64,000 nt of DNA from Lasioglossum baleicum (GCF_051020765.1 NW_027469350.1:124001-188000); one strand, 5' to 3'. Positions 40,041 through 53,275 are shown, counted from the first letter of the stretch. Notes: a model not told the origin generated them from the sequence alone. A program made the numbers and translations.

Positions 40041-42260
40041 GCCTTCGGTAAAAAGTTTCACTCGAAACTAAAAGATGAAGCTCTATAACCGTCTGACGCT
40101 CTACCTTCATATTCGTACCGTGAAATAAGCAGTCTATTGCCATTATTGTCCAGCGGATATGTTCCCGGAATACCTGGTTTGACCTTCGGTGTCACAGGAT
40201 AAGTGATGCTATTGTCTTGGCTGTTCGACTCTCACAGAAGGTAGTAACGTTCTCGAGACGTTTGTCACTCGATCTTCTGATTCATAGATAAAATTAAGTT
40301 TCCCGTCACTAAAATTTATAATATTTTCCTTCGCTGGCGACGAAGTTACACTCTCGATACGGCAGATTAGCTTTTCGGAAGCTACGGCCTTCGGTGAAAA
40401 GTTAGACTCCATAGCGATAGGTAAAGTTGTACAACTGTGTGACTTTGTACTTTCATATTTATACCGGGAAGAAGGCTTATAATGCCGATACTGTACAACG
40501 GATTTACACCCGGAATACCTGATTTGTCTCTTGGAATCATAGGAGAGGTGAAGCTATTGACTTATTCGTTCGTCTCTCAGAGAAGGTGGCAACGTACTCG
40601 AGGAGTTTGACATGCTGTGTTCTTATTCATAGATGACATTGAGGAGCGCGTCTGCTAAAATTTCTACTAATTTGTTTCTCTGCACACAAAGTTGTACCCA
40701 CGATACGGCAGTGTATTTTCTCGGAACGAAATGTATCCTGCATGAAGTATGATGTTATACAAATTTGTAACGTTCCGAAACGGCTGGACGCTCTACATTA
40801 ATTTACCAACCACGAAATAAGGTGCCCATTGCCATTACTGTACAGCAGATTTACTCCCGAATTATCTGATATGAATCTCGGTAGCACTGGATGGGACGAG
40901 CTATGAACTTAGCCGCTCGACTCATAAAGATAGTTACATTCTCGAAATGTTTGACCCTCGACCTTCTAACTCGAACAAGAAGTTAAGGTGCTCGTCACTG
41001 AAATGCGTACTAATTTTATTTTCTTTGAACACGAAGTAATACTGTCGATGAAGCGGGTGAGGTTCGTGGAATGTAAGGTCTTCAGTAATCCATTTCAATT
41101 TATACCAATTGGTAACGTTCTTAAACGGCTTGACGCCCTACCATATAACTAAAGCCGTGAATAAAGGTGTTCATTGCCAATTGGGGACAACAGATTAACT
41201 CACGCAATATCTGGTTGGCCTCTCAGAATCGCAGGATAGGTGAAGCTATTTAGTTAGCCGTTCGTCTCTCGCAGAAGGTGGTAACGTCCTCCAAAGGTTT
41301 GATCCCCGAGATTCTGATGCATTCATGGAATTAAAGTGCCCGTCATTAATGTGTATACTAATTCGCATCCGTGAACAAGAATTATACCTTGGATGAAGAC
41401 AGTTAGGTTCTCGGAGGGTAAGGCCTTCGGTAAACAGTTAGACTGCATGCGAATGCGTGAAGTTCTCCAACGGCTTGGATCAGTCCATCAATATTTAAAT
41501 CGCTATTTATCGTGTCAAATGCCAACACTGTTCAGCGGACTAATTCCCGGAATACCTGATTTGTCATTCGGAATCAAGGGATATGTGAAGCTATTTACTT
41601 ATCCGTTCTTGCCTCACAAAAGGTAATAACGTTCTCGAACGGTTGGACCCTCGATCTTCTAACACATTCATGAAATTACAGGCAAAAAACATTCTCCGAA
41701 CACGAAGCTATGCTGTCAGAACGACGGGTTAACTTATCTGAAGGTAAGGCCGTCGGCAAAGTACTTGACTTTGTACCAATTGGCGATGCTGTCAAACGGA
41801 ATGACGCTATACTTTAATATTCAAACCGTGGATTAAGGTGTCTATAGCCAATACTGTTCAGTGGATTTAATCCGGAATATCTTGTTTGACTCTCGGAATC
41901 ACAAGATATATGAAACTGCTGACTTAGCCTTACGAAACGCAAAGATGGTGTTAACTTTCTCGAACGCATTGACTATCGATGTTGACATTTGTACACGAGC
42001 ATGTGGTGTCCTTCCCCGAATATGCCTACCAATCTGAGACTGCTTACATTAAGCTGGAACCTCGCTGCACCAGGATTGGATATCGGAAGATAAGGTATTC
42101 AAAAGCGGTATGACTGCACACGAATTGGTAATATTCTCCGACGGTTTGTCTCCCTACATTATTATTAATACCGCTAATTATGGTGTCAATTGCCAATAAT
42201 CATCAGCGGATTTTCTCCGACATTACTATATTTGATTCTCGGAGTCACAGGATACGCGAA

Positions 42261-42326
42261 GCTATTCACCTAGCCATTCGACTGTCAAGGAAGCTACTGT
42301 GGTAGCTGTTCGAATCGCAAGGAAGG
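42261..42326 (+). repeat. 32-bp tandem duplication inside SatA
   Basis: The segment gctattcacctagccattc continuing to caaggaag (from 42261) is followed by a second, diverged version starting gctactgtggtagctgttcg at 42293 and ending in caaggaagg. The copies differ at several places, so the duplication is not recent. Confidence 0.7.
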
Positions 42327-43834
42327 TAGTCCTGTTCTCGTTAGCTTTGACATTGGACCATCGAAATCACTCATGATATTATGGTGCCCGTCACTAAAAT
42401 CTATACTAACTTGCTTCTATGAAGACGAAGCTGTACTCTCGATACAGCGGGTTAGATTCACGGAATGTAAGATCAACTGCAAAATGTTTGGCACTATATG
42501 AAAAGGTAAAGCTATACAATGGTTTGATGCGCTGCTTTAATATTCATACCGTGAAATAAGCTCTCTATTGCCAATACTGGTCAGCGGAATAGTCCAGGCA
42601 TAACTGGTATGACTCACAGAATCACAGTATAGGTGAAGCAACTGACTTAGCTGTTCGTCTCTCACAGAAGGTCGTAACGTCCTGGTTCGGATTGACCCTC
42701 GATATTCTAATCTACACACGATGATAAGATGCCCATTACTGAAATGAATACTAATTTCATTTTCTGAATAGGAAGTTATACTCCCATTACATGCTTTCGG
42801 CGTGTAAGGGCTCCAGCAAATCTTTCGAATTTATACAAATTGGCAACGCACTCAATCAGTCTGACGGTCTACTATAATATTCGAATCGTACATTGATGTG
42901 ACTATTGCCAATACTATTCAGCGGATTTTCTGTCGCAATACCTCGCTTCTTCACTCGAAATCACTGGAAAGGAGAAGCTATTGCGTAAGCCATGCGACTG
43001 TCATAAGAGTTGCTAACGTTCTCGGACTATTTGACCCTACATCTTCCTGTTCATAGATGCAATTTCCCTGTCTGTCTGCTAAAGTGTTTACTAATTTCAT
43101 TCCCTGAACTCTAAGCCAAATACTTGCTGCAACGGGTAAGTTTCTCGGAGGGTAATGTATAGGGTATGAAGTTTGACCCTATACCAGTAGGTAACGATCT
43201 ACGACGGCTCGAATCTCTATATTACCATTCATACCGAAAATAAAGGTGTCTCTTGTTAATACTGTACTGCGGATTTACTCACGGAATTCCTGGTTTGACT
43301 CTCGGTATCATCGGTTATGTGAATCTATTGACTTAGCCGTCCGTCTCTCGTAGAAGGTGGCAAAGTTCTCGCACGGTTTGCCGGCGATATTCCTATATAT
43401 GAATGAAAATAATGTGTCTGTTTGTTAATACGTCTACTAACATCATCACGTGAAAACGAAGGAACACAATCTCTGCAGCGAGTTGGGTTCTCGGATGGCA
43501 TGGAATTGTATAAGAACAATGAATTTATAACAATTGGTAATGCTCTCCGACGGTTTGACTCTCAGGCTTAGTATTCATGTCGTGATTTAAGGTGTCTATA
43601 GCCAAAACTGTTCAGTGGATTTAATCGCGGAACATCTTGTTTGACTCTCGGAAAGACAGGATGCGTGTAGCTATTGACATAGCCGTTCGTCTCTTACACA
43701 AAGTGGAAACGTTCCCGAACGGTTTGACGCAAGCGTGTCTAATTCATGGAGGAAATTAGGGTGCCAGCCTGGTAAAATGTCTACTGATGTGATCAAGTGA
43801 AGACGGAGCGGGATCATCGCTACAAAGGATTGGA

Positions 43835-43844
43835 TTCTCGGTCA
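43835..43844 (+). repeat. Target-site duplication, left copy
   Basis: ttctcggtca lies immediately left of the GC-rich insertion and is identical to 44397-44406. Including the four bases before it (tgga here, tggg at the right copy) gives 14 bp with one mismatch. Confidence 0.75.
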
Positions 43845-44396
43845 ACGTGTGTCGGAGGTTTAACGTGCGGTTCCTGCCACTAGGGCATCATCACCGAGGT
43901 TCCCATGGGCGCGGGAATGGGACACGCCAAATCAGCGCAGTGCGTGGCGCACCTTACCGTGCACCTACCAATTAGCTCGTAGACTGCAAGCCTTACGCGC
44001 CAATCTTGGGTATGCCGGGACCCTTCTAAATCCCTACTGACTCTGCAGGCCAGTGCCCGAGCTGATCTCACGCAGCACATCCGTGGAAGGTCTAACCCGT
44101 CCGAAGGCGGGCTCCCTAACCCGCGATATGGGCTTACCCCTCACCCCTCGTGGCAAATCCATGCAACCGGGGGGGGGGGGGCAGACCGAAGCCCGCCCAC
44201 CCTAGGGCTCGAACCGGTTCCCGAGGTACCAGTGTATGCAGTGCCGTACTTGTCATACGCCGCGTAAGGACACCTTACTTCCTGAATGAGGCGCTTGCTC
44301 ACCCCGGCCTTGGTTCGGCCGATTCGGACACAGTGGGTTCTTCATACCCATACTGCAATGGGATCAGAAGGCCCACAGCAGCCCCTGCTGGGTGGG
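43845..44396. mobile_element. GC-rich insertion (552 bp) with target-site duplication, probable retroposed fragment
   Basis: This stretch breaks a SatA unit and matches neither satellite. It is visibly much richer in G and C than its surroundings and holds a run of 13 G (44169-44181). It is bordered by direct copies of ttctcggtca (43835-43844 and 44397-44406), extendable to 14 bp with one mismatch. Removing the insert and one copy restores a normal SatA unit (ggattctcggtcagtaagg). A variable-length duplication of this kind fits target-primed reverse transcription. There is no poly-A tail and I see no terminal inverted repeats. Open frames of 66 codons (minus) and 86 codons (plus) show no domain I recognise. 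The minus strand has ggttcgagccc at 44215-44205, which fits the RNA polymerase III B-box, but I cannot find an A-box, and the position (about 180 bp in) is unusual for a tRNA-derived SINE. A fragment of a non-LTR element, or a processed RNA copy, is possible. The family is unknown. Confidence 0.65.
44096..44124. other. Hairpin-forming sequence within the insertion
   Basis: cccgtccgaaggcggg (44096-44111) can fold. Read on the minus strand it gives a six-pair stem with one mismatch closed by a TTCG loop, a stable RNA tetraloop. An overlapping alternative stem pairs gcggg (44107-44111) with cccgc (44120-44124). A second short stem, cagcag-ccc-ctgctg, lies near the right end (44376-44390). These are compatible with the insert deriving from a structured RNA, most simply read on the minus strand. 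That is inference only. Confidence 0.5.
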
Positions 44397-44406
44397 TTCT
44401 CGGTCA
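44397..44406 (+). repeat. Target-site duplication, right copy
   Basis: ttctcggtca lies immediately right of the insertion, continuous with normal SatA sequence (gtaaggaattgtgtgg). It is identical to the left copy at 43835-43844. Confidence 0.75.
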
Positions 44407-47400
44407 GTAAGGAATTGTGTGGAAAGAATGTCTTTATACCAATCGATAATGTCCTCCGACGGTTTAACTCTCAACATTGATATTCCTGCCGCCATTGAAG
44501 GTACGTATTGCCAATACAGTTCACAGGATTTAATGCCGGTATACCTGGTTTTACACTTGGTATCACAGCATACGTGAAAGTTATTGGCTTAGCTGCGCAT
44601 CATTCAGGAAGGCTGGTAACGTTATCCACCGGTCTGACTCTCTATTTTACTACTCAGACATGATAATAAGGTGCCCCTCCGCCGAAATGTCAACTGATAT
44701 CTTTTTGCGCGAACAATCAGCAAGACACATCCTACAGCGTGTTTGGTTCACGGAAAGCAAGGTATTCGGTATAAAGGATGACTTTCTACCAATTATTAAT
44801 ATTCTTCGACGGTTTGAATTTCAACTTCAATATTCATGGCGTGAGTTACGGTATCTATTGCCAATATTGCCTAGCCTATTTACGCCTAAAATACGTGGTA
44901 AGATTCAGGCAATTAATAGGAGAAGCTATTGTTTTTGATGTGAGGCTTTCAAAGAAGGTGGAATCGATATGCAAGGGTTTGACTATCGACCTTGCTATTC
45001 GTACCTGAAACAAGGTGTTCGTCTGCTGAAAATCTACTGATTGCTTTTAATGGCACTAAGTATGATACTCCATACAGCGGGATAGGTTCTGGGATGGTGA
45101 GGTATTCGGTAAATAGTATGACTATATAAAAATTGGTTATGTTCTCCAACGGATTGACACTCTAGTTTTATATTCAACCCGTTGGTTAAGGTGCCTATTG
45201 CCAATACTGTTCAGAGGAGTTACTCCTTCAACTGCAGGCTTTACTTTCAGAACCACGAATATAGGTGAAGGTGTTGACATAGCTGATTGTCTATCACAGA
45301 AGGTCGTTAATGTTCTCGATCGTTATGCCCCCCGATCTTCGTATTCATATAGAAATTATGGGCCCCGTGCTAATGCGTTTCCCTGAACACGAGGGTCGTT
45401 GGGGCGGATTGGCTTCTCGGACGGGAAGGCATCAGGTAAAACGTTTGGCCTTATAGCAATTAGTAACGTTCTCAAACGATTTGACTCTCTATTTTAATAT
45501 TCAAACCGTGAATTAAGTCCATTGGCAATAACCTTCAACGGACTCACTCCCGGAATATCTGGTTTGAATCGCGCTATCACAGGACAGTTCAAGGAATTGG
45601 CGTAGCTATGCCACTCTCAAAGGAGATGGTTACGTTGTCGAACGGTTTGACTTCCGATTCTGCTACTCGTACCTCAAAATAAGGTATTCCTCCGCCAAAA
45701 TGTCTACTAATTTGTTTCGGTGAAAACTATGCAAGCCAAGCTCTACAACTGGATGTGTTTTCGGAAGGTAAGGACTTCGGTTAAAATTTTGTCTCTATAG
45801 CAATAAGTAACGTTCTACAACGGTTTGTATCTGTAGATTAATATTCATACTGTGAATTAAGGTGTCCATCGCCAACACTGTCAGCGGATTGACTCCGGGA
45901 ATACCTGACTTGGCTGTCGAAATCATAGGATAGGAGATGCTATCGAATTAGCCATTCCACTCCCAAAGAAGGTGGAACGGTTTCGAACGATTTGACACAC
46001 GGTCATCTAACTCATACACGAAAATAAGGTGTGCTTCTGCTATAATGTGTACTAATTTGCGTTCGAGAGCGCTAAGCGCGACACTTGATACTATGTGATA
46101 TGTTCTAGGAAGGTAATGTATTCGGCAACAAGAAGGACTTTGTACCAATTAGTAATGGTCTCCAACAGTTGGACTCCCAAATTTGATATTCATATCCTGA
46201 ATTAAGGTGTCCATTGTCTACACTGAAAAACAGATTCACTCCCCGTACACCCAGTTCGAACTTTGGAATCACAGTATGGATGAAGCTATTGACTTTGCCC
46301 GTCGACGCGCTAAGGAGGTGGTATCGTTCTCTATCGATATTGACCCACTATATTCTGTACAATACATGAAATTATGGTGCCTGTCACTACGATTTAGAAT
46401 AATTTGTTTCCATGCACAAGAAGTCTCACTCTCGATGCAGCGGGTTAGTTTCTCGTATGGCAAAGTCCTCGCAACAACGATTGCCTTTATACAAACTGGT
46501 AATGTTCGCAAGCGGTTTCACGATCTACTTTAATATTCAATCCGTCAATTAAGGTGTCTAGGGCCAAAACTGTTCCGCGGATTTACTCCAGCAATACCTG
46601 GTTTGACTCCCTTAATCACTTGACAGGTAAAGTTATTGACTTAGCCCTTCGTGTCTCACAGAAGGTGGTATCGTCCACGAACAGTTTTGCCCTTGACCTT
46701 CTAATTCATACATGTAATTAAGATGCCGTCACTATAATTTATACTAATGTGTTTCTCTATCCATGAAGTGACACCTTCGATAGCCCGCGTTTGCTTCTCG
46801 GTCGGTAAGGCTTTCTGTAAAACGCTTGACTTTGTTGTAACTGGTAATGATCTCAAGCTGGGTGACGTTCTATTTTAAAATGCAAACCATGGAGTAAGGA
46901 GTCTGTTGCCAATAATGATCAGCGGATTTACTCTCGGAATACCTGGTTGTACTCTCGGAATCACAGGTATTGTTGGAGCTATTGACTTATACCTTCGACT
47001 CTAACACGGGGCGGTAACGTACTCCTACGGTTTGAACGACGATCTTCTAATCGACACATGAAGTTAAGGTTCCCGTCACTGAAATGATTACTATTTTCTT
47101 TCAATGATCACAGTGTTACACTCTAGATATGGCGGGTCAGATTCACCGAAGGTAGGGCTATCGGTAAAATGTTTGAGTCTATACCAATAGGTTCCGTTCT
47201 ACAACGGTTTGCAGTTTCGTTTTAATATAGAAATCAAGAATAAAGGAGCCGATAGCCACTACTGCGCAGCGAATTTACTTCGTGTATGGCTGGTGTGACT
47301 GCCGGATATACAGAATATATGAAGATATTGACTTAGCTCTTCGAATATCATAGAAGGTGGTAACGGTCTCGAACGGCAAGACCGTCGAGCTTCCAATTCA

Positions 47401-50400
47401 TACATCAAACTACGATGCTCGTCACTAAAACGAACACTAGTTCGTACCTCTGATCGCGTTGTTATACTCCCGATACAGCAGGTTAGTTGATCGGAGAGTA
47501 TGGTATTCTGTAAGAAGTTTGACCCTACACGAATAGGTTGGTCAAGGGCTTGATGGCCTGCTTTAATATCCAAACCATGAATTAGGGACAATACTCTACA
47601 GCGGATTTGCTCCTGCAATACCAAGCTTAACTCTCGGAAACACAAATATCGATGAAGATGTTGACTCAGCCGTTCGACATTAAAAGTAGCTTCTCACGGT
47701 CTTGAACGATTTGACAATCTATCTTCGAATTCATACCTGAACTTAATGTGGACGTCAGTAAAATGTATACTAATTTATTTCTCTGGACACGAAGATATAC
47801 TCTCGATAGAGCGGGATACAATATCGGATGGTAAGGCCTTCGCGATACAGTTTGACCCTGTGCCTATATGTACCGTTCTACAAAGTTTTGATACCGAACA
47901 TTAATATTCATAGCGTGAACTGAAGTGTCGATTGCTAATACGGTACGGCGGAATTACTCTCGGAATACCTGGATGTCTTTCCGAATCACATGACATGTGC
48001 AGCCCTTCACTTATCCGTTCGTCTCTCACAGAAGGTGGCAACGTTCTCGAACGGTTTGACCCTCGATCTTCTAATTCATGCATGAATTTAAGGTGCTCGT
48101 TACTAAATTGTATGCTGGTTCGTACCCCTGAAAGCGGTGTTATACTTTCAATATATCTGGTCAATTTTTCAGAGTGTAATGCATTTTATAAGACATTTAA
48201 GCCCAAACGACTAACTAATGTTCTACAACGGCATGACGATCAGATTTTATATTTGAACCCTGATTTCAGGTGTCTATTACCAATACTGTACAGCGCATTT
48301 ACTCCCGGAATATCATATTTGACAATCTGAATCACACGGTATGTGAAGCCATTTACTTAGCCGTTCATCTCTCACTGAAGGTGGCAACTTTGTCGAACGG
48401 TTTGACTATCGATCTTCTTATTCATAGAGGAATTAAGGTCCCCATCACTAAAATGTGTACTAGTGTGATTCCCTAAGCTCGTTGCTGTACTCTCGATACG
48501 GCGGGTTGGTTCTCGGACTGTAGGACATTGAGTAAAACGTTTGAAGCTATGCATGTAGGTATCGTTCTTAAACGGTTTGACGCTCCACTTTAATACTCAT
48601 GAAGACAATTCAGGTGTCACTTGCCAATGCTGTACAGCGGATGTTTTCCTAGCATTCCTGGTTTGACTCTCGGCATCCCAGGATAGGCGAAGTTATTCAC
48701 TTAGCTGTTTGACTCTCATATTAGGTGGTGTCGTCCTCGAACGGTTGGACCCTCGACCTTCTAATTCATACATGAAGTTGAGGTGCCCGTCGTTAAAATT
48801 CGTACTAATTTGTTTCCTACGGCACCTAATTATTATCTTGATACAGCCCCTCAGGTCCTCGGAAGGTATGGTATTCGGTAAAAAGAATGACTTTCAACGA
48901 ATTGGCACTGTCCTCCAACGGAGTGACTCTCTTCATAAATACTCACACCGAGAATTTACGGGTCTACTGCCAATACTGGTCAGCAGACTTACTTGCGGAA
49001 TACCTGGACAGACTCTCGGAATAACAGGATAGATGAAGCTATTAACTTAGCCGTTCGACTCTCAAACATGGGATCGTTCACGAACGGCTTGACTCTCGAT
49101 AATTCTGTTCATACGTGAAAATAATGTGTGCTGCGGCTATAGTGTCTACTAATTTGATCCCGTGAACAATAAGTAAGACGCTGGCTACAGCGGGTTAGAT
49201 TCTCTTAAAGTAAGGCATTCGGTAGCAAGAATGATTTCATACGAATAAGTAATTTTGTCCCACGGTTTGACTGTTTACTTTAATATTCGTGCGGTGAATT
49301 ATGGTGTCTATTACCAATACTGTTCAGCGGATTTACTCTGGGAATACCTGGTATGTCTCTAGGAAATTCAGGCTATGTGAAGGTACTGACATTGGCGTTC
49401 GTTTCTCACAAAAGGTTATATCGTCCACGCTCGGCGTGACCCTCGATCTTCTAATCCATACTTGAAATTAATGCGCACGTCACTGAAATGTATACTAATT
49501 TGCTTCGCTGAACAAGATGATGTACTCTCGATGTATGGGGCGAGGTTCGCGGAAATTAACATTTTGGGTAAAGCGTTAGACTTTAGGCCAACTGGTAACT
49601 CTCTCCTACGGTTTGGCGATCTACTGCAATATTCAGACCGTGGAATAAGGTGTCAGTTGCCAAAAAACTTCAGCGGTTTTTTCCCGGGCTTACCTGATTT
49701 GACTCTCGGTATCACAGGATAGGTGAAGCTATTGACATAGCTGTACGATTCGCGAAGAAGGTGGTAACGTTCTTGAACGGTTTGCCTCCCGATCCACTCA
49801 TTCATACAAAAATTAATGATCCCGGCACTAATATGATTACTAATTTGTTTCTCTGAACACGAAGCAACACACTCTCTGCTGCCTATTATATTCTCGGAAG
49901 GTAAGGTAATCTGTAAAAAGATTAACATTATACCTACCTGTAATGATGACCGGCGGTTTGATTCTCTACATTAATATTCATGCTGTGAATTAATGTTTCT
50001 ATCGCCAATACTGCTCTGCGGATTTACTCCTGGAATACCAGGCTTGAGGCTTGAAATCTCAACAATGGGTGAAGCTGTTGACTCCGCGATTCGACTGTAA
50101 ATGGAGGTGGTAACGATCTCGTATGACATGACACATGATCTTCGAATTCGTACATGAAAATAAAGTGCCCGTCACTGAAATTGTTACAAATTCCGTTCTC
50201 TGAACAGGAAATTATGCTCTCGACGTCACGGGTGCCGCTCGCGGAGGGTAAGATCTTTGGAAAGACTTTTGACTTTTGTACCAATTGATTGTGGTGTCAA
50301 TCGGTGGGACGCTGTATTATAATCTTCAAACCAAGAACTAAGGTGTCTATTGCCAATACTATACTGCATATATACTGCCGCAATACCTGGTTGGACTTTC

Positions 50401-51639
50401 GGAATCACAGAATATGTGAAGCTGTTGACTTACCCGTACGAATCTCAACGAAGGTGGTAACGTTCTCGAACGCATTGACTATCGATGTTGACATTTGTAC
50501 ATGAGCATGTGGTGTCCTACCAATCTGATTCTGTTTACATTAAGCAGGGCACTCGCTACACAAGGATTGGATATCGGAATGTAAGGTATTCAAAAAAAGG
50601 AATGACTCTGTACAAATTGGTTTTGTTCTCCGACGATTTGTCTCTCTACATTATAATTAATACCGCTAAATAAGGTGTCAACTGCCAATAATCATCAGCG
50701 GATTTTCTCCAATATTACCTGATTTCACTCTCGGAGTCATAGGAAGGCTGAGGCTGCTCCATTAACCATGTGACTGTAATATGAGTTGCAAACGTTCTCG
50801 GACGGTTTGACACTCGCTTGTCTAATTCATACAGGAAATTAAGGTGCCCCACACTAAAATGTATAATAATTCGTCTCACTGAACAACATCTTATACTCTC
50901 CATACAGCGGGTTAGTCCTTCGGAGGGTAATATCTTCCGTAAACCGTTTCATTTTATAACAATGGGTGACGCTGAGAAACAATTTGTCGCTCTACTTTAA
51001 TACTCAATCCGTGAATTAAGATTAATGTTGCCTGTACTTTTCAGCGGATTTTCTCCTGGAGTACCTGGTTTGTCTCTCGGAATCACAGGATGGGTGAAGC
51101 TACTGTCTTAGCCGTTCGTCTCTCACAGAATTTGTCAACGTCCACGAGCGGTTTAGCCCTTAATATTCTAATTCTTGCACCGAGTTATGGTGCCCCATAC
51201 TCATATGAATAGGAATTTCTTTCCCTGAATACGACGATTTACTCTCGATTCAGCAGGTTAGTATTTCGAAGTGTAAGGTCTGCGGTAAAGCGTTTGACCG
51301 TATACCAATTTTTAACGCTCTCATGCAGTTTCGCGCACTACATTAATATTGAATGTTAGAATAAAGGTGTCCATTGCCAATACCCTTCTGCGGTTATAAT
51401 CCTGGAATACCTAGTGTGACTCTCGGGACCCCAGGATAGGTGAAGCAATTGTGTTATATGTGCGATTTTACAAGGAAGGTTGTAACTTTCTCGAACGGCT
51501 TGACCTTCGATCTTCTAATCCACGCATGAAATTAAGGTGCCCGTCGCTAAAATGTAAACTAATGTTTTTCTCAGAACACGAAGTAATACCCTCAATATAG
51601 CGAGTCATCTTCTCGGAGGGAACGGCCTCCGGTAAAAAC

Positions 51640-51720
51640 TTAGACTGTAAACGAATGGGCGAAGTTCAACGTACAGTGAATGATTGTACGGCCGATCGAG
51701 CAACACTACTAGTGTGGTCA
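51640..51720. other. SatA/SatB boundary, copy 2
   Basis: Plus-oriented SatA (cgaatgggcgaagttcaac) passes into plus-oriented SatB (gattgtacggccgatcgag) at about 51681. It is the inverted counterpart of the boundary near 37815. The coordinate sum is about 89,500 on the SatB side and about 89,528 on the SatA side, so this copy has lost about 28 bp of SatA right next to the boundary. Confidence 0.87.
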
Positions 51721-52293
51721 CCGGTAATTTCATAAGACATGATTTTGAAACGCATGCAATTCTTTCTGATTTTTATATTTATATAATAATACTGCAATTT
51801 ACTGATAAGGTAATTGCAATTTTTTTGGAATTTGACAATTGTTACTTAAAAAAAATTTATTTCTGGATACAAGTATCTTTGGAAATGGTTCGGTGCACGT
51901 TCATGACATCATTTTGTTAAACTTATTGTTACTTTATATGATTGTCTGTATATGTACTTACGCTTCCGGAGCGACACAGTTGCAGTGGTCCTGTATTTGC
52001 GTACGGCATATCGGAGCGGTATACTGGATGGTCTTCGTTGATTTCGTTAACGATGGATTTGAGCCGTGTGCATTTTGTCCCAATTTTCCCATTTATTTAC
52101 ACACACTGTAATTTAATGGTATGATATTTTCGATTTTCATCTGAATTTTCAATTCATATTTTAAAGAATTGTATTTTTTTCAGTAAAAGTGACATCAAAA
52201 TTGGATGAGAGCATGTTATGACGTTATTGTGTTAATCATATTTTCATTTCATATCATAGTCTGTATACGTTCCTACGCTGTCGGAGCGATACC

Positions 52294-52383
52294 ACTGGCG
52301 CTGTCTTGTATTTGCGTACGGCAGATCGGGAGACACTACAGGACGTCAATTTCTATATCCTTCGACTTTATCCTTCGACACGA
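52294..52383 (+). repeat. Partial (about 89 bp) duplication inside SatB
   Basis: actggcgctgtcttgta at 52294 and actggcgtggtcttgtt at 52383 are repeated portions of one SatB unit, each followed by a version of the gtacggcagatcgg segment. The duplicated piece spans the two related cggagcgacac segments, so recombination between these internal copies is a likely source. Confidence 0.7.
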
Positions 52384-53275
52384 CTGGCGTGGTCTTGTTT
52401 GTAGATACGTACGGCTGGTCTGGGCGACTCTACTGCATGGTCTTCGTAGATTTCTCCAACCTTGATATTGTACCGCACGCATATTTTTCCAGTTTTCCAT
52501 TTACTTATACATACTGTAATTTACTCTTGTGATATATTCAATTTTTTACGTAGTTATCAGTTTTTGGTTTAAAAGATTGTATTTCCTTGGAAGAGTGTCC
52601 TTGGAATTAGTTGAGAGTACGTTTTTGACGTTATCGTGTTATCTTATTGTTATTTTATATGATTGTTTTCGTAGGTACCAACGCTTCCAGTGCGACACGA
52701 CTGGATTTTCCTCGTAGTTGCGTTCGGTAGATCGAAGCGACGCTACGGCATGATCTACGATAATTTATCTAACCTTGTTACTGTACCGCATGCATTCCTT
52801 CCCAGTCTTCCATTAACTTATACATTTCATTGTCAAAGTTTCTTTGGATATAGTTGAACTTACGTTTGTGTCAGTTATTTGTTAAGCTAGTTATTATTTA
52901 TACGGTTGTGTGCATGCGGATCTATGCTTCCGAGGCGTCACGGCTGTAGTGGTCTTGTAGTTGGGTTCGGTAGATCTGATCGACGCTACTGTATGGTATT
53001 TCCTCATCCTTGACTTTGTCCCGTATGCACATTCCCCATGTTTTTTATTTATATATACATAGCATAATTGACTGCTATATTTTCAATTTTATTCAAAATA
53101 TTCAATTTTCAGTTGATAAAATTGTAGTCCTTAGTAAAAGTAGGTTTGGAATTTGTTGAGGGTACGTATATGACACTATTTTTTTGAATTTCGTTGATGT
53201 ATTGTATAATTGTCTGTACACGAGCTTACGCCATCGGAACCACACATCTGCAGTGAACTTGGAGTTAAGTATAGG

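Larger units (their letters stand above)
40005..51680 (+). repeat. SatA tandem array, plus orientation, block 8
   Basis: About 32 SatA monomers in plus orientation, interrupted by the GC-rich insertion at 43845-44396. Units 41962-42240 and 50468-50720 are close relatives (gaacgcattgactatcgatg in both) at an offset of 8,506 bp, which is about 23 monomers once the insertion is discounted. The second copy has lost about 15 bp. A 32-bp tandem duplication lies at 42261-42326. Subfamily-diagnostic units alternate throughout. Open frames up to 132 codons (47932-48330) are repeat-derived and lack any recognised domain. Confidence 0.95.

Noticed and set aside
44205..44215. tRNA gene or tRNA-derived SINE head in the insertion
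   Set aside because: Only a B-box-like motif is present. No A-box at the right spacing, no cloverleaf and no terminator T-run were found on the minus strand.
44150..44410. Open frame of 86 codons in the GC-rich insertion as a retrotransposon protein end
   Set aside because: No reverse transcriptase, zinc-finger or endonuclease motif is visible, and the frame runs out into the satellite. GC-rich DNA readily gives such frames.
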